Source: Spongospora subterranea f. sp. subterranea (lineage: Eukaryota; Endomyxa: Phytomyxea; Phytomyxea; Plasmodiophorida). Taken from it: a stretch of 64,000 bases of DNA. Shown one piece after another: positions 1 through 11,262 of the stretch. The position numbers were made by a program, and so were the translations under genes. The stretch spans positions 1 to 64,000 of the forward strand of contig JAUGWO010000152.1 of assembly GCA_049724395.1 (NCBI GenBank), written 5' to 3'. Within the stretch, counting starts at the first letter, position 1; the number at the start of each line of letters is the position of its first letter. The notes below the pieces were generated by a model that saw only the letters and a list, made by a program, of their open reading frames with translations, was not told the origin of the DNA and did no database searches.

Positions 1-3000
1 GCATCACGGTTTGAACTCGTGCTCGGGTTCCAATCCTAAGACGTACTAATTAGCAAACCGAATCACAAGTTGGACTTGGTGGGAGTTTTTGTTATCGGGC
101 ACGAGATTCTCGAGAAAGTCGTTGGACGGCAAAATTGCCGAATCCATCGGAACTCGATTGAGATCGATAAGGTAATCGTGGTTCTCTCGCTCTTGGCTCA
201 ACTGTTGAGAATCGAAACCGATCTGAGAAGCGTCAAATTTCAAACCCGGGCTCGAGTGCCATTCCTAAAAACGCACTTAACACGCCAAATCTCTATATGA
301 AGATGAACTGAACGGCTACTTTTATCGAAGAACTTTCCCAAAACTGGTCGACCCCATGTATATTGGAAACAATCCAACGACATGGAATGTGCCTTGCGGC
401 CAATGTGACACCAATGTCGAATATTCGAATACTGGAAAGTGTGAATCGTGGGTCCATACCGATAAGCTCGAGGAGGCGATTCTTGTGCCGACTATGGCAT
501 GAGCTTTACCAAGGGGTTCGTCTCATCAAGGAGCTTCGCCCACTCCTCGTGGGTCTCATCCACGAGCAGGAATACCACTCCTGAGACGTCACACATGGTG
601 TCCTGCAAGGACACATGATCTGCAGAATTTCTGAAGTAACTTTTTGAAGCGACATTCCGTAATCCATACCGAAAAAGTCGAGTAGGCCATTCTTGTGGCG
701 GCATTGGCCTGATCTGAGCCAAGCGGTTCGTCTCAACCATAACCAGGTTCGGTTGTCACAGATCGAGTCGGTCCGGTGGCCACAAGCAGCAATCCCAACA
801 AGTTAAGGACACTCATTGGAAGAATGGCGCAACATTATCGCGGTTAGCCAAACGGGCAAGGATGAGTTCAGAGTCAAAGATGAGGGAGGAACGGTTCTAG
901 GGATAATGCACCAGGGTTCCCCCATTCACCTCTCCAATCAATTCAACTTTCCTGTTGTGGTTTTAGAACTAACTGTTTTCATATGTGGTTGCAATTCGTG
1001 ATGGTTTCAATGGCCCTGGCAGGATCTCGCCACATCACCTAATTCTTCGTCTAAAACACGTATATGAACGGATTAAAGAACTAAATCACCAATCTGGATC
1101 GTTGCAATTGAAGTACGTCGCTAACCTCTTTCGTTCTGAACCATTACCAGGACGAACCTCTTAGACCTGGCGATGCAAGTTCGTGGAATTCGAAGCGTAT
1201 TTCTGGGGACATAGGGTCAGATAATACCTGAGGAAAGGCTCGGTGACCAAATCGCATTGAATGGCGATGACGACCCAGATTCATGAAATAGTGTCATATC
1301 TGCGAAGTCGTGTTATTGGAATCATACCTTAGCTGTTGCCATCCAGGTGAAATATGGCAACAGACTCCCTCGCCCGTTATCGTCATTTTGAATATTCGCT
1401 TCTATTGTGATTCTTGGCTGGATAGACCACTTCGAGGATCGTGGCTGTTAGGTTCTCGCCGAACGAAAAGAGGAAGACGAGTGAGGCAACCGCAATAGGC
1501 AACAGCATCTGTGTATAAGGAGTAATACGGAGTCGGATCCAAGTTTGGATTTGATTCTAATTGCCTACAGTCGCCGACTTTTCGCCTTGATGGCTTGTTT
1601 GCTGTTGGTGCTGCGTCGGCTTGGTCGAAATGGCGCGCTGGTGTTATTCTGCTGTGGACTTTCAGTTATCGAAATCAGTTCGTCGAGGTATTGAATTTAA
1701 TTCGGTCAGTTCAGCTTTAGATTTCTGTTTTCCAATTTCCCCCACTATTTTCTGATCAAGTTTTTGGGTGGTATTGCCTGGTCAGACTGGAAATAAAATT
1801 GCAGTTATCGAGTTCAGACTGAGTTTGCCATTCACTGTTCATTTTCAATTCTAACGATTTATCTTCCCCAGGTTCCCGCCAGTTTTCATCACCCCTTTTT
1901 TCATGCTTTGCTTGTCAGGTCATGTCACCAATCCGTGTTTGCGCCGCAAATTTTCAACTCTCTTTGAAACTTGAAATCCATTTGATTCGCTGTTTGTTTA
2001 TATTTTTTGAGCGCCACCATAATCCTTAACACTAAATTTTTAGTTCAACGCAATGAATGTTTTTTGCTCCCACATTGAATGTTTTTCAAATCTAACGAAA
2101 TATATATTCCCTATGTAGTCCTCAGTTTTCATCTACTGCCTCCGTCATCCTTTAAATGGCGGATCAGGTTACCAATCAATTTTGGTTCTGGGATCGAATG
2201 CTGTTCAATTTCATTTTTGTCACATTGTACGTTGACCACCCGAGGATACTTATCGTGATCATTATCATATACTCAAAATCAGTCCATAAATTCTTTCTCG
2301 GTTGGAATTCCAAACAAAATTCTTCTGTCGGATGTCTGTTTACCAGCAATGAAACCTCCCCCGAAAAGGTAGGTAATCTCTATTTCAGTTATCGTCGTCT
2401 GTTGAAAAACATTTAACTATAGTAAACGTTGGTTTTTGATTTCAACTATCAAGTTTCATGTTTGGTATGCTAATGTTTAGCGGTTTCAACGATTTGGTAA
2501 ATTGCTGTGTCAAATCCATCAACCTTCCATTTTCTTTCTTATATTGAAAAATCGCTTGATATATGAACCCGATTGTCAGGCCTTGCAGCGCAAGCAACAT
2601 GATGTTGGCACGCCTCCGAAATTACAGCATCTTAGTTGTACCCCCTTGAATGCTGAAGGTGGTCAGTATCTCTGGCTACTTGCGCCAGCCAAATCTACAA
2701 CTCTGAGATGGATTGGAAAGAATCAGTCATCAAGAAACTCGAGCAAGGTCAAGTCACCAGTTCAAACCGCAGACAATGTTGATTGGGATTATGAAATTTT
2801 CAACGTATGTCGTGAAGCCGCCACCTTGGATGGAGAAATATGGGGCTGTGCTCAGGCTAAAGCCAATAAACAAGGGCCGATGGTGCTCAAATTCGATTTG
2901 TGTCACATTGGACGTTGATCGCCTGAACATACCACCGATTTTGATTTTGTTGTTCTCTCAGATGGAGACCCTGTTTATCGTGATGATGATAGACCACTTC

Positions 3001-3540
3001 GAGGATCGTGGCTCACCAAAAACAAACGACACTATCTTTTTTATCATGATAAAAAACCCCGATTTTCAATTTTTGACCAAAAACAAAATCATTTTGACGC
3101 TCTCAGAGCGTTTAACGCTTTCGGTTGCGTTTGTTGACATGTCTGTTTTTAGAGGCGAATCCAAATTTTGCCAGTGCCCACGCAGAATTTCACCTGGCCG
3201 TCCAAGTTAGGATTTCTGCGCGTTATCGCGAAGGATTTCTTCGCGTTATCGGGAAGGCTTTGAATGTGAGTCCATACCGGCGACGACCGTTCGCCTTCGT
3301 GGCGTCATAGTTGTTGGTGCTGCATTGGCCTAATCGAAATGGCGCGCCGGTGCTGAATCCTCGTTGTACCTTTAGTTATTGAAATGGGTTCGTCGACGTA
3401 TTAATATCATTGGTTCTGTTCAGCTTTTGATTTGTGTTCGCCAGTTCCCCAACTTTTCTCTCATCCAGTGTGGGCTACTGTCTGCTTAAACTCGAAGATT
3501 AAATTGCAGTAACTGAGTTCGGACTGAGTAGTCACGCGCT
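1..3540. other. Gene-poor decayed region with duplicated segments
   Basis: I see no intact gene here. Segments recur in degenerate form. About 1421-1830 resembles about 2989-3530: both begin with the same ~25 bp around 'gatagaccacttcgaggatc' and both contain 'gaaatggcgcgc' followed by 'ttcagcttt'. About 12-63 resembles about 240-290. The block near 456-515 resembles 661-740. This pattern fits old local duplication followed by drift. A few reading frames of 60-165 codons run through, but they lack family features and do not share a frame between the duplicates. Confidence 0.5.
492..800 (-). pseudogene. Possible SAR1/ARF-like GTPase remnant
   Basis: On the minus strand the translation holds NRLAQIRPMPPQEW followed by DVSGVVFLLVDETHEEW and AKLLDE. 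In SAR1 family GTPases a similar order occurs: a DRLAQ..PT.HPTSEEL stretch, then V.GIVFLVDA.D.ERF and ELDALL. The P-loop and the NKID motif are not visible, and the DxGG stretch is missing, so at best this is a broken fragment. Its first part is repeated in worse shape near 456-515. The resemblance is short and could be chance. Confidence 0.25.
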
Positions 3541-3859
3541 GGCCTTCGTATTTGTGGAAGGTCTGGTTTTCAGTGGCTTGGACATGTAAGAGACGAAGAA
3601 GAGCTCCTCGGAGTGGGACTCTTCATCCTGTCTGCCGTTGAAGAACTAGGAAAACAGGAGACATCATTTGGGGATTCGGTTCGATTTTTTCGACAGCAGA
3701 AGCTGTTTTACAGGTATGGAATTTGTTTGGCCAGGATTGGTCAAGTTTTTTGCAAACTCCACACCCTTCTCTGAAATAAAACAATCAAGGCCCACAATTA
3801 GCAACCTGACGTCAGTCTGAAGCCTAATCAATCGATCCAAATCCATGACATGATCACAA

Positions 3860-4640
3860 TTATTGTGGTTTTACCATGGGCACCGGTCGTTGTGAGCCTG
3901 GACGGGGACGGAACAGCTTAGATGGTTGACGCGGTAAGAAAGGATGAGGAGGACGGGAATATGATTGGGGCTGGGGTAATGGGGTCATAGTTCGTCCGGC
4001 CTGTCGTTGACCCAGGCGCTGATCAAGCCGCAAAGCGTCGGTGATTAATTGGACGAGCGATGTCGCAGTAGGTACGGTCAGCAAGAGGTCCTGTATCTCG
4101 TCGTTTTGGCCACGACGGAACACATGTTGAGCTGCCAGCTCATCCCAGCCGGCGTCGGCAACCAGTTGTTGGACATGGAAGCGTAAGCAGCTACTGTTCG
4201 TCGCCCTTGTTTTATCATGGATAACATATCCGCCGCCGAGGTCGCCCGGTTTGGATCGTCAAAACGTTGACGAAATAGATAGAGGAATTGTTGGAAATTG
4301 TTGAAGAGGGCTGGGTCTTGGTTCTCGAAATATGGATTGAAATCATTCCCTGGCTAGTCCTGTTAGTAAACTACCGATTAGTAAGATTCTGGACGTGTAG
4401 TGAGCGTAACAGGTTGCTGCTGGATCACCAGTCGGATCTGATTTATGAAACCTCTGACCGATGTTGGATCGCCATTGAATGGTTCGGGCAGATGCGCCTT
4501 CGGTTCCCTGTGATTGTACTGTGGTTGTGCGGCCCTCCTACGCGTGAAGTTGCTCCTGCATACTTTGAATCGTTTGTTGCAGTTGTAATATCGAATCTCG
4601 GTCGTTCAGCTGTCTGGGCCAAGCAAAGCTGGGTGGTCGG
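3860..4640 (-). mobile_element. Ty3/gypsy-type gag fossil
   Basis: Minus-strand translation shows the usual gypsy gag layout. A stretch around NNFQQFLYLFRQRFDD is followed by SAADMLSMIKQGRRTVAAY, then a basic, proline-rich tail with DALRLDQRLGQRQAG. The middle segment matches the gag pattern of a helical core, a 'L..L.QG..SV..Y' motif and a 'L...A...D.R..' motif in Ty3/gypsy elements. No protease, polymerase or LTR was found next to it, so this is an old isolated fragment with several breaks. Confidence 0.55.
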
Positions 4641-5092
4641 GGCTTGGGTCGATAAGCATGTCGACGAAGGTCTTGTACGTAAACCTAGGCAAAAGAGAGG
4701 AGCACATTGACGACCGCATTCAAAGGATGGGAATATCCGGAAAAGGTGACAGGTTACGATGTTTCAGCACGGGTTGGAGGGACATCATCCCATTTCCATA
4801 ACGGTGCCCTAGGCTGGCTGCAGTACAGGAGATTTCACTATCGCCGACTCCACCTTCAACATTTCTGCTTACAATCTTGTGTTGATAAAATTCACAAACG
4901 TAACAGAGGCGTTGATTGCCTGGGCAAGAGCACCATATCTGCAAAAACCAAACATATCATCGTCGGAAACTGCTGCAAATATCGGAGAACGCCTGCAGTT
5001 GTTTGTAGCCTTGCTCCGCCGTCTTCGACTTTGATGTGGACCGAAGGGTGCGTACTACAGTGTTTCGAAAGGCCTCAACATAAAGCACAAAC

Positions 5093-6817
5093 TTGCGGAC
5101 AGACTGGATTCTGTCCGCCAGTCCCCTATGTGACGAGACTGGCGGATGGAAAGGATTCTGTCCGCCAGTAGGGTGCACTGTAGCAAGGTTGCGCACAGTT
5201 GTTCCACTATGTTCCAGAACAATAGTCCATTGATACAGCGCGTTCTGGCGGAGGTATCGCAGCTCAGACGGGAATATCATTGACTTCATGGCGGTAAATG
5301 CGATGCAGTTACACAATAAATGTAAATAATTGGCCCTGACACTGCACCTTCCGCATTAAGAAAAACGATTTGCACAGAGAAATTGAATGTTTAATCTGTA
5401 AAATGTATTTATTCATTGTGTAACAATGCATTCGCAGCCATGAAGACAATAATGTCCTCGTCAGAATTGCGATCTGCTTTGGTTCGTGGAACCTCCGCCA
5501 ACAAAGCGCTGTATCAGTGGAATATTGTTCGATTCTGAGCAGGTGTCATCGGACGAACAGTCTGCGACGACTTCCACAATGTGTGCGGTCTTAATTAATT
5601 GCTGCACCGGTTTTACCCAAAAAGGACACCGGCCACCTGAACGGTGATCCTTGGCGGTCAATCCGTGCTCTTTACAGGTTTTGCAGTGTCTTGCCTTCTT
5701 GGTTGAATGCCTAGTTTGTAGAGCTGACCGATTTACGAGTTCGTCGTTCGATCGCCGCCCGCGCTTCTTGACACGTTTGGCAATCGGCGCTCGAATACTG
5801 GCAAAACCAGACGGCACCGCTTCGATAGATGATTCGACTGGCACTGGTTCTTTCGAGTCGATACATAGAGCGTTGAAGGCCATAATTGTCCGTTTGAATG
5901 CAGCGACACTGGTCTGCCCGAATTGAACGATTTCCTTGGCGGCTTGCATTAAATGGCGGTAATGGAAGTTCACCTCGGGCACTGTGATTTGGGCATATGC
6001 GTCATCGTTGACAGACGGCACAACTGCCGACGTGCCTACATTGAAGATGGCGTTAGTCAGAGGCGATATGTTCGGGTTGACGCGGCAGTATGCAATTTGC
6101 CATTACGGGTGTTGATCAAGACGCCATCGGGGAGTCAGATACTTTACATCCATGGGATCGACGTTCATCGCAGAGCATACGGCAGCAATGTGTCGACATG
6201 GGATTCGACAACACGCAAAGTCAGGACACGAACATAAGGGGATGACATCCATCGTCTTGATTAGGACACGGTGAGCGGTGGCCACATTGTCGGCAGAAGA
6301 TACAGTGGAAACAACGTCCCATACACCTTCGTGTTCATCAATTGGAGTGCTGCAGTAGCGGAATTGCTGACCCCATAATTCAATGAAAAACGAGTTTTCG
6401 TGTCAAACTCGATCATGGTGCCGTTTTCCCTTGTCGTCTCTTGAAAAGGTTTTGTAAACGCAGACCAGTTACCGGTAAAGGGTGCAATTGCCAGAACGGC
6501 GTTTAAGGGTTCCGTAAGATGCGGCGCGTTTGCGGAACAAGGGGTATCAGGGATCGGCTGCACAATCGACGCCTGTTCTGCGTCATGTGCGGGTGGAGCT
6601 TCTGGGACACAGCTGCGTCATAGACTGGTAAAGTCTCCGGGACAATCGGCAGTTTGGGACGAGATTCCGCAAGAATCCGAACATTTTATTTTTAAAGTTG
6701 ATTTAACTGCGTCGTCTCGTGAGTGACCAACTGACCAAACAGGAGCGCAACCTGACAACTAGTACAGTGCACCCTACTGGCGGACAGAATCCAGTCTGTC
6801 CGCCGGCGGACAGCAAG
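5093..6817 (-). mobile_element. Mutator-like (MULE/FAR1-type) transposon remnant with inverted repeats
   Basis: The ends carry matching inverted repeats (about 5093-5182 and 6770-6817). Both read inward as gcggacagactgg, then ctgtccgccagt, then agggtgcactgta. The left end has an extra partial copy of the cgga/tccg palindrome. Between them lies only the C-terminal half of a MULE/FAR1 transposase on the minus strand, so the catalytic DDE core has been lost. I could not find a clear 9-11 bp target duplication. It is a non-autonomous or decayed copy. Confidence 0.65.
5461..6563 (-). pseudogene. MULE transposase C-terminal half (SWIM zinc finger)
   Basis: The key evidence is a SWIM finger, CSCPDFACCRIPCRHIAAV (CxC...CxH), at about 6190-6250, the hallmark that follows the DDE domain in Mutator/FAR1 transposases. 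Downstream is a basic KRVKKRGRRS segment, then a second Cys/His cluster CKTCKEHGLTAKDHRSGGRC, as in FAR1-like tails. Upstream coding (6563-6261) ends in another frame from the SWIM part, and the frame changes again after it near 6100, so there are about two breaks. The catalytic domain is absent. In a whole element this enzyme binds the inverted repeats and cuts and pastes the DNA. The sequence reads as dead. Confidence 0.7.
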
Positions 6818-7087
6818 ATTCCCGAACTCTGCGTGCATCATTTTTAGGTGGAAAATGGAATGGTGACGTGGGCGCAGCCTCTTTTCCCAACGCCGTCAGT
6901 ATTTCGATGTCCGCTTCCGGCCGGCGAAGAAAAATGGCACCTCATGATCGTCAAACGACGCCACACTCATTTTTTGTTGAATTGAGCGCTGTTTCACCCT
7001 AACAACCTCCTCTGGGCAATCAGGATCTCCTAAAATATCAACATTAATTAAACAGCCAAAACAGCATTGGATGCAACCGGTTGGTTT
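6818..7087. other. Intergenic, nothing recognised
   Basis: AT-balanced sequence between the MULE right end and the stop codon of the next minus-strand gene. No repeat or gene signal was seen. Confidence 0.4.
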
Positions 7088-7657
7088 TTAAGATTGACGC
7101 AAACTGTTGAAATTACGGCGCAAAAGACTCAATGTCTCGCGACTCGAAACTGTTATGGAGGCGTGTGTTGTAACCAGACTAAAGGTCTTCCCATTGTAAT
7201 GCTTTGGCAGGAAGAAACTCTTCAACCAGAGTGAGCAAGCATATGACAAATTCATCGAAGGCCACAATTCCAGTTGTTGGTCATCCTCTTCATCGAGGTT
7301 GCTTTCCAGCTTCTTGATCAATTTCAATATCACGTGATGAGGACCGATGAAGACTTCATCATGATACTTTCTTCGAGGATTTTTTGAAAATTCGTAGGGG
7401 TACCCCTCAATGAATACAACCTCTTGTTGGACTAAGCAATTCACCGCATTGAGGATGTGAAAGGGCACAAAGTGAAAAAAAATAGGCGGAGCAGTAGGCC
7501 AATCAATATACCGTTCTTGAGTCAGTTGAATGACTTCTGTCAAATCACCATGTCACTAATTAAAATCTTTTATCAAAACAGACCCGCATTTACCTTCGTC
7601 ATCATCTGCTTTACGATAATAATTTCCCCAAACACAGGGATGCCTTGCCGGTCTCAT
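7088..7657 (-). CDS. Two-exon hypothetical protein, about 170 aa
   Basis: I do not recognise this protein. Exon 1 (7657-7594) starts with an ATG and encodes MRPARHPCVWGNYYRKADDDE. A 57-nt intron (GTAAAT...TTGACAG, 7593-7537) joins it in frame to exon 2 (7536-7088), which runs 149 codons to a stop. The product has Trp/Phe-rich segments (IDWPTAPPIFFHFVPFHIL), an acidic patch (LDEEDDQQLEL) and a Ser/Arg-rich tail. There is no signal peptide, clear membrane helix or known motif. The clean splice and the long open exon support a real gene. It sits between two MULE remnants, so it could instead be cargo or a second transposon-encoded frame. Confidence 0.45.
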
Positions 7658-7799
7658 CTTAACGTTCAACTTATTTCATTCGATTAGATCAATGATCCCG
7701 TATTCCCCATCGTCGATGTCAATCGCTGCAAAATGTCAATGACTCAAGCGTTGAATGGACGAATGACCACTGACGTGGTTGAATTTCGTGTGAAACTGA

Positions 7800-9668
7800 A
7801 CGTTCATTGTTCTCAACAGGAAGATTAAGCACGGTGTAATCCTCTGAACGATGCCCAACAGAACATGTGGATGCGAGAACCACCGTTGTTATCTCTGCTG
7901 TCTAAAAGTCGGTTGTTCCAGCAATTACAGGAAGAGTCGGCTCATCAAACAGCGGGGTAAAAACATCGCGATCGTGATAGGCTTCAACAGGTTGCTGATA
8001 ATCTTGATTTTGCTCCTCAAGCGCATTATCAAACAGGCAATTGACTGGATAGATGGCGTTGACGGCAGACTGATTTCCGGTACCTAGACATAAAAAATCA
8101 AGCGAGAAGGCAATGTATAAATAATTTGAATTACTGATAAGATACGCTATATATGGTTCAGGGATCAGGTCCGACGACGCTATCACAGCAGGAGCGTGGT
8201 TGGGCGGTACGCTTTGTACCGATATCGCATTCATGTTGAAACCTCACAAAACTCTCAGCTTCATCTCGCAACTTGGGAACGAATACATTAAGGTTCGGAT
8301 GAGCAGTGGGAAAATAATTGTTGAAGCTGCTGTTGTAAGATTCTAAAGGATTATTCGCACGGTTTACAATTAGCTCTCCTCGACTGATTTGTCGGCTAAT
8401 GTTCCAGTCGTTGGGTTTGAACAAATTCACCCTAGTTTTGCGAAAATAATCAAAAAAACTTGATAATACAGATTGCTGCGTTTTGTGATATGAAGGCGAT
8501 GCTTGTAGGATCGATGCAATGAACCCAAAACCCTCATTACAGATTTGTGAATGTGGCACTACAGTTAAAACATCCAGGGCACCGGGTCGCATCATTGCGC
8601 CGATCAATTGATTGTCCAGACCCAAGTTAACTAGTTTTCTTTTATTAGCCTGTTTGAAATGAAACAGACAACCCGTTACTGAGGGCAACCCAGGAAATGC
8701 ACCTGTAGTGATTTTTCAATCTTAAGCCTAGACATGATGGCACATGTGGACACAACCTTTGATTGCGTTTACTAACGCCATTTCGAAGTCGCAACACACG
8801 CTAGCAGGTGATATTGTGCCGACTCGTAGAATCATGACCCCAAGTGCAAAACTATAAAGGGGTTTGAATTTGCTAGTCATCAGTATATAGAAGGCTGGAA
8901 TATAGGAATCATAATCCGTATCTTTCACCATAATGATCAGTAACTGCGAAAACGGTTTCGGTACCATCCGATATGTTGCATCAATAAACAAAAGACTTCG
9001 CGACACCTTAGTAGTTTGTAAAGTGCTGGATGATCCCATCCACAGACTCTATGGAGTGTGGTTTTCTCCAAAAACGGGCTTGAGAACCCTAAAAATGAAT
9101 TGAGACGGTCAGTCGTCAGAGAAAGTTCAGGCTCCTCGATGGATCGAAAGTTGTCAGCAGAGCGCCCACCGGTCCTTGTAAATTGATTGGACTCTGTTGA
9201 TAACTGCAGACTTTGTCATAATTTGCACTTGATTATTTGGATAACTTGCTGAGATTAGCCTGTTGGATTCTGTCCAGATTTATTGAGCTGGTTTGGAGCG
9301 ATCCTCAACAGCGAGACGATCGACGATTTGCTTCATCTGTTGAGACCCACAACCATATAAGCCATCTGACGATATACATAAGCCACACTCATTACTTCGC
9401 CCCTTCCGTCTAAAAGCCCATCAACGGCCGCATATTCGCCCAGACTTTGGCACGTGTGAGGGATCAGCTCAACTGTAACGCCGGCAGCAGAAGTTTCTGC
9501 AGTGCCCCGACAAGAAGTCGGTCGTAATTTGCTTGCTCTATAATGTAAACAGCGATAATGAACGCTTCCATCTTCAAGTGAACGATGGAAAATGAAATTT
9601 CTCGAGTTGAAAAAAATGCCGTTGCTGTTCGGTGCTGGTGCTGGATTCATTTTTGGTACAGAAATCAT
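7800..9668 (-). mobile_element. Mutator-like transposase gene with FLYWCH finger, broken
   Basis: A minus-strand MULE with its parts in the expected order. The N-terminus (ATG at 9668) carries a FLYWCH-type finger: FIFHRSLEDGSVHYRC, then SCRGTAET and the HTC end. The DDE transposase follows: LLFIDATYRMVPKPFSQL (first Asp), VCCDFEMALVNAIKG (second Asp), and NRANNPLESYNSSFNNYF with HPNLNVFVPKL (catalytic Glu). These lie on different frames (9668-9333, 9039-8728, 8688-8158) with about three breaks, so it is inactive. Its upstream end is cut off right before the ATG by the Copia fossil that starts near 9675. No terminal inverted repeats were found on the remaining side. Confidence 0.8.
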
Positions 9669-9674
9669 CTATTG

Positions 9675-11165
9675 TCCAACAACAGATATGATGGCGGACA
9701 TATTCACTAAACCAATCAGTGAACCTGCATTCAAAAGATTTAAATCATCCATTATGCAGATATAATAATACTGACAAAGGTTAAAAGCGAAGGGGAGTAT
9801 TAAGTTATGAACGCTTCTACCCCTGTACTACCGTACCAATATGATCCTACCAATTATAATACATTTCTTCCCAATATTCTGGTCAACAGCTCTGGTCTAT
9901 ATTACGAACACCATCTGTTAGATTGTATTAAAATATGAACACTTCTACCCCTGTACTACCATACTTAATATGATCCTACCAATCGATCTATTGTTTACTC
10001 CTATAATACATTCTTCCTAATATTCTGGTCAACAGTTCTGGTCTATATTACGAACACCATCTGTTAGATTAAGAGTCCCAACTCCACCAAGTTGCGCGAT
10101 TAGAGCTCATTGACACAGAAAGGGGTAGTCCAGCGTAAAGCCAACGCAAGAGACACCACCACCATGACCCGCCACAGCAGAGACGAGGTCAACAACATCG
10201 CCGGCGGCAACAGCCAGCCACAGCGACGATGGGGGTCGACAAGATCGACAACAATTCACCCGTTAAGGAAGGAGGTGGACACCACCAATATAACGGCGGC
10301 CTAAATCTGATCCCAGAGTTTGACGGCACAAACTGGGACACTTTCAAACGGAAGGTTGAGACCCAACTCATCCGAATGGATATAGACTCGAATTTGCACC
10401 ACAAGCCTAACGCTGAATCTTCAACAGAGCGACGCAACGATCGCGCAGCGTTAGCCGCAGAGTACAACCAAGTCAAGGCAGCTGCGAGAGCATCACAGCT
10501 AGGGACAATTGCTTCAATGACAAGCCTCTTACTGTCTACAGAACGAGAGCGCGAGCATGGCAAGTTTGCAAAGATACCGAACGAGCCAGCGATTGACTTG
10601 AAGACAATGAAAGCCCAGCACAGGAGCAAAAGTTACTTGAGAGCCAAGCAGTATTGCAAGAAGTGCAAGACAACTTCTCACGACACAGACAAGTGTTGGG
10701 TGTTGAACCCACATCTCCGACCGAAGCCATGATGAATCTTCACCGAAAACGAACAAATCGCGCCGTGTTAAATTCAATGGATTCAGGATCTCGCGCGTCG
10801 TCACTGCAGTTACGTGCGACTACATCATTGACAGTGGCGCCAACGTTTCAGTCACAAATAATCAAAACATCTTGATTAATTATGAACCTCTTAAACAACC
10901 AGTTCAGATCCAAGCGTGCAATGGACAGGCCTTAAAGGCATATGGAAAGGGCATTTTGATCATCCAGACATCACCGCCAATCACCATCAAGGATGTACTC
11001 TACGCACCGAACATGACGAATACGTTAATATCAGCGCATTCAATCACTCAACAAGGCTATAGAATCGTCATCGAAAACGACATGCACATTGAAAGCAAAG
11101 AAGGAAAAACGATCCTCACCGCAAAGATGCATGATGGCCTATATTACGTTGCCCCCACCTGATTA
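9675..11165 (+). mobile_element. Copia fossils: RNase H tail, two LTRs, then gag-protease part
   Basis: The first part is the end of a Copia RNase H region (ADIFTKP motif), a purine-rich tract, and LTR A (9806-9920). After a 13-bp gap comes LTR B (9934-10066), a primer-binding site (GATTAAGAGTCCCA), and a gag-like N-terminus (LNLIPEFDGTNWDTFKRK), a CCHC-type knuckle and a DSG-like protease region. LTRs run from TATGAAC to CTGTTA. LTR B carries an extra ~18 bp. The element is truncated after the protease region and has several breaks. The same family lies at 32430-33290. LTR A and B differ at several positions, so these are two insertions of moderate age placed almost end to end. Confidence 0.8.
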
Positions 11166-11262
11166 CATTGCCTATCCAGAGTTTCCGAGTTTACTGGAAG
11201 CAGCTCGCTCTCCCACATTCATTAGAGGCCACGTGGTCAGACCTTCGTGCTCAACATTCACT

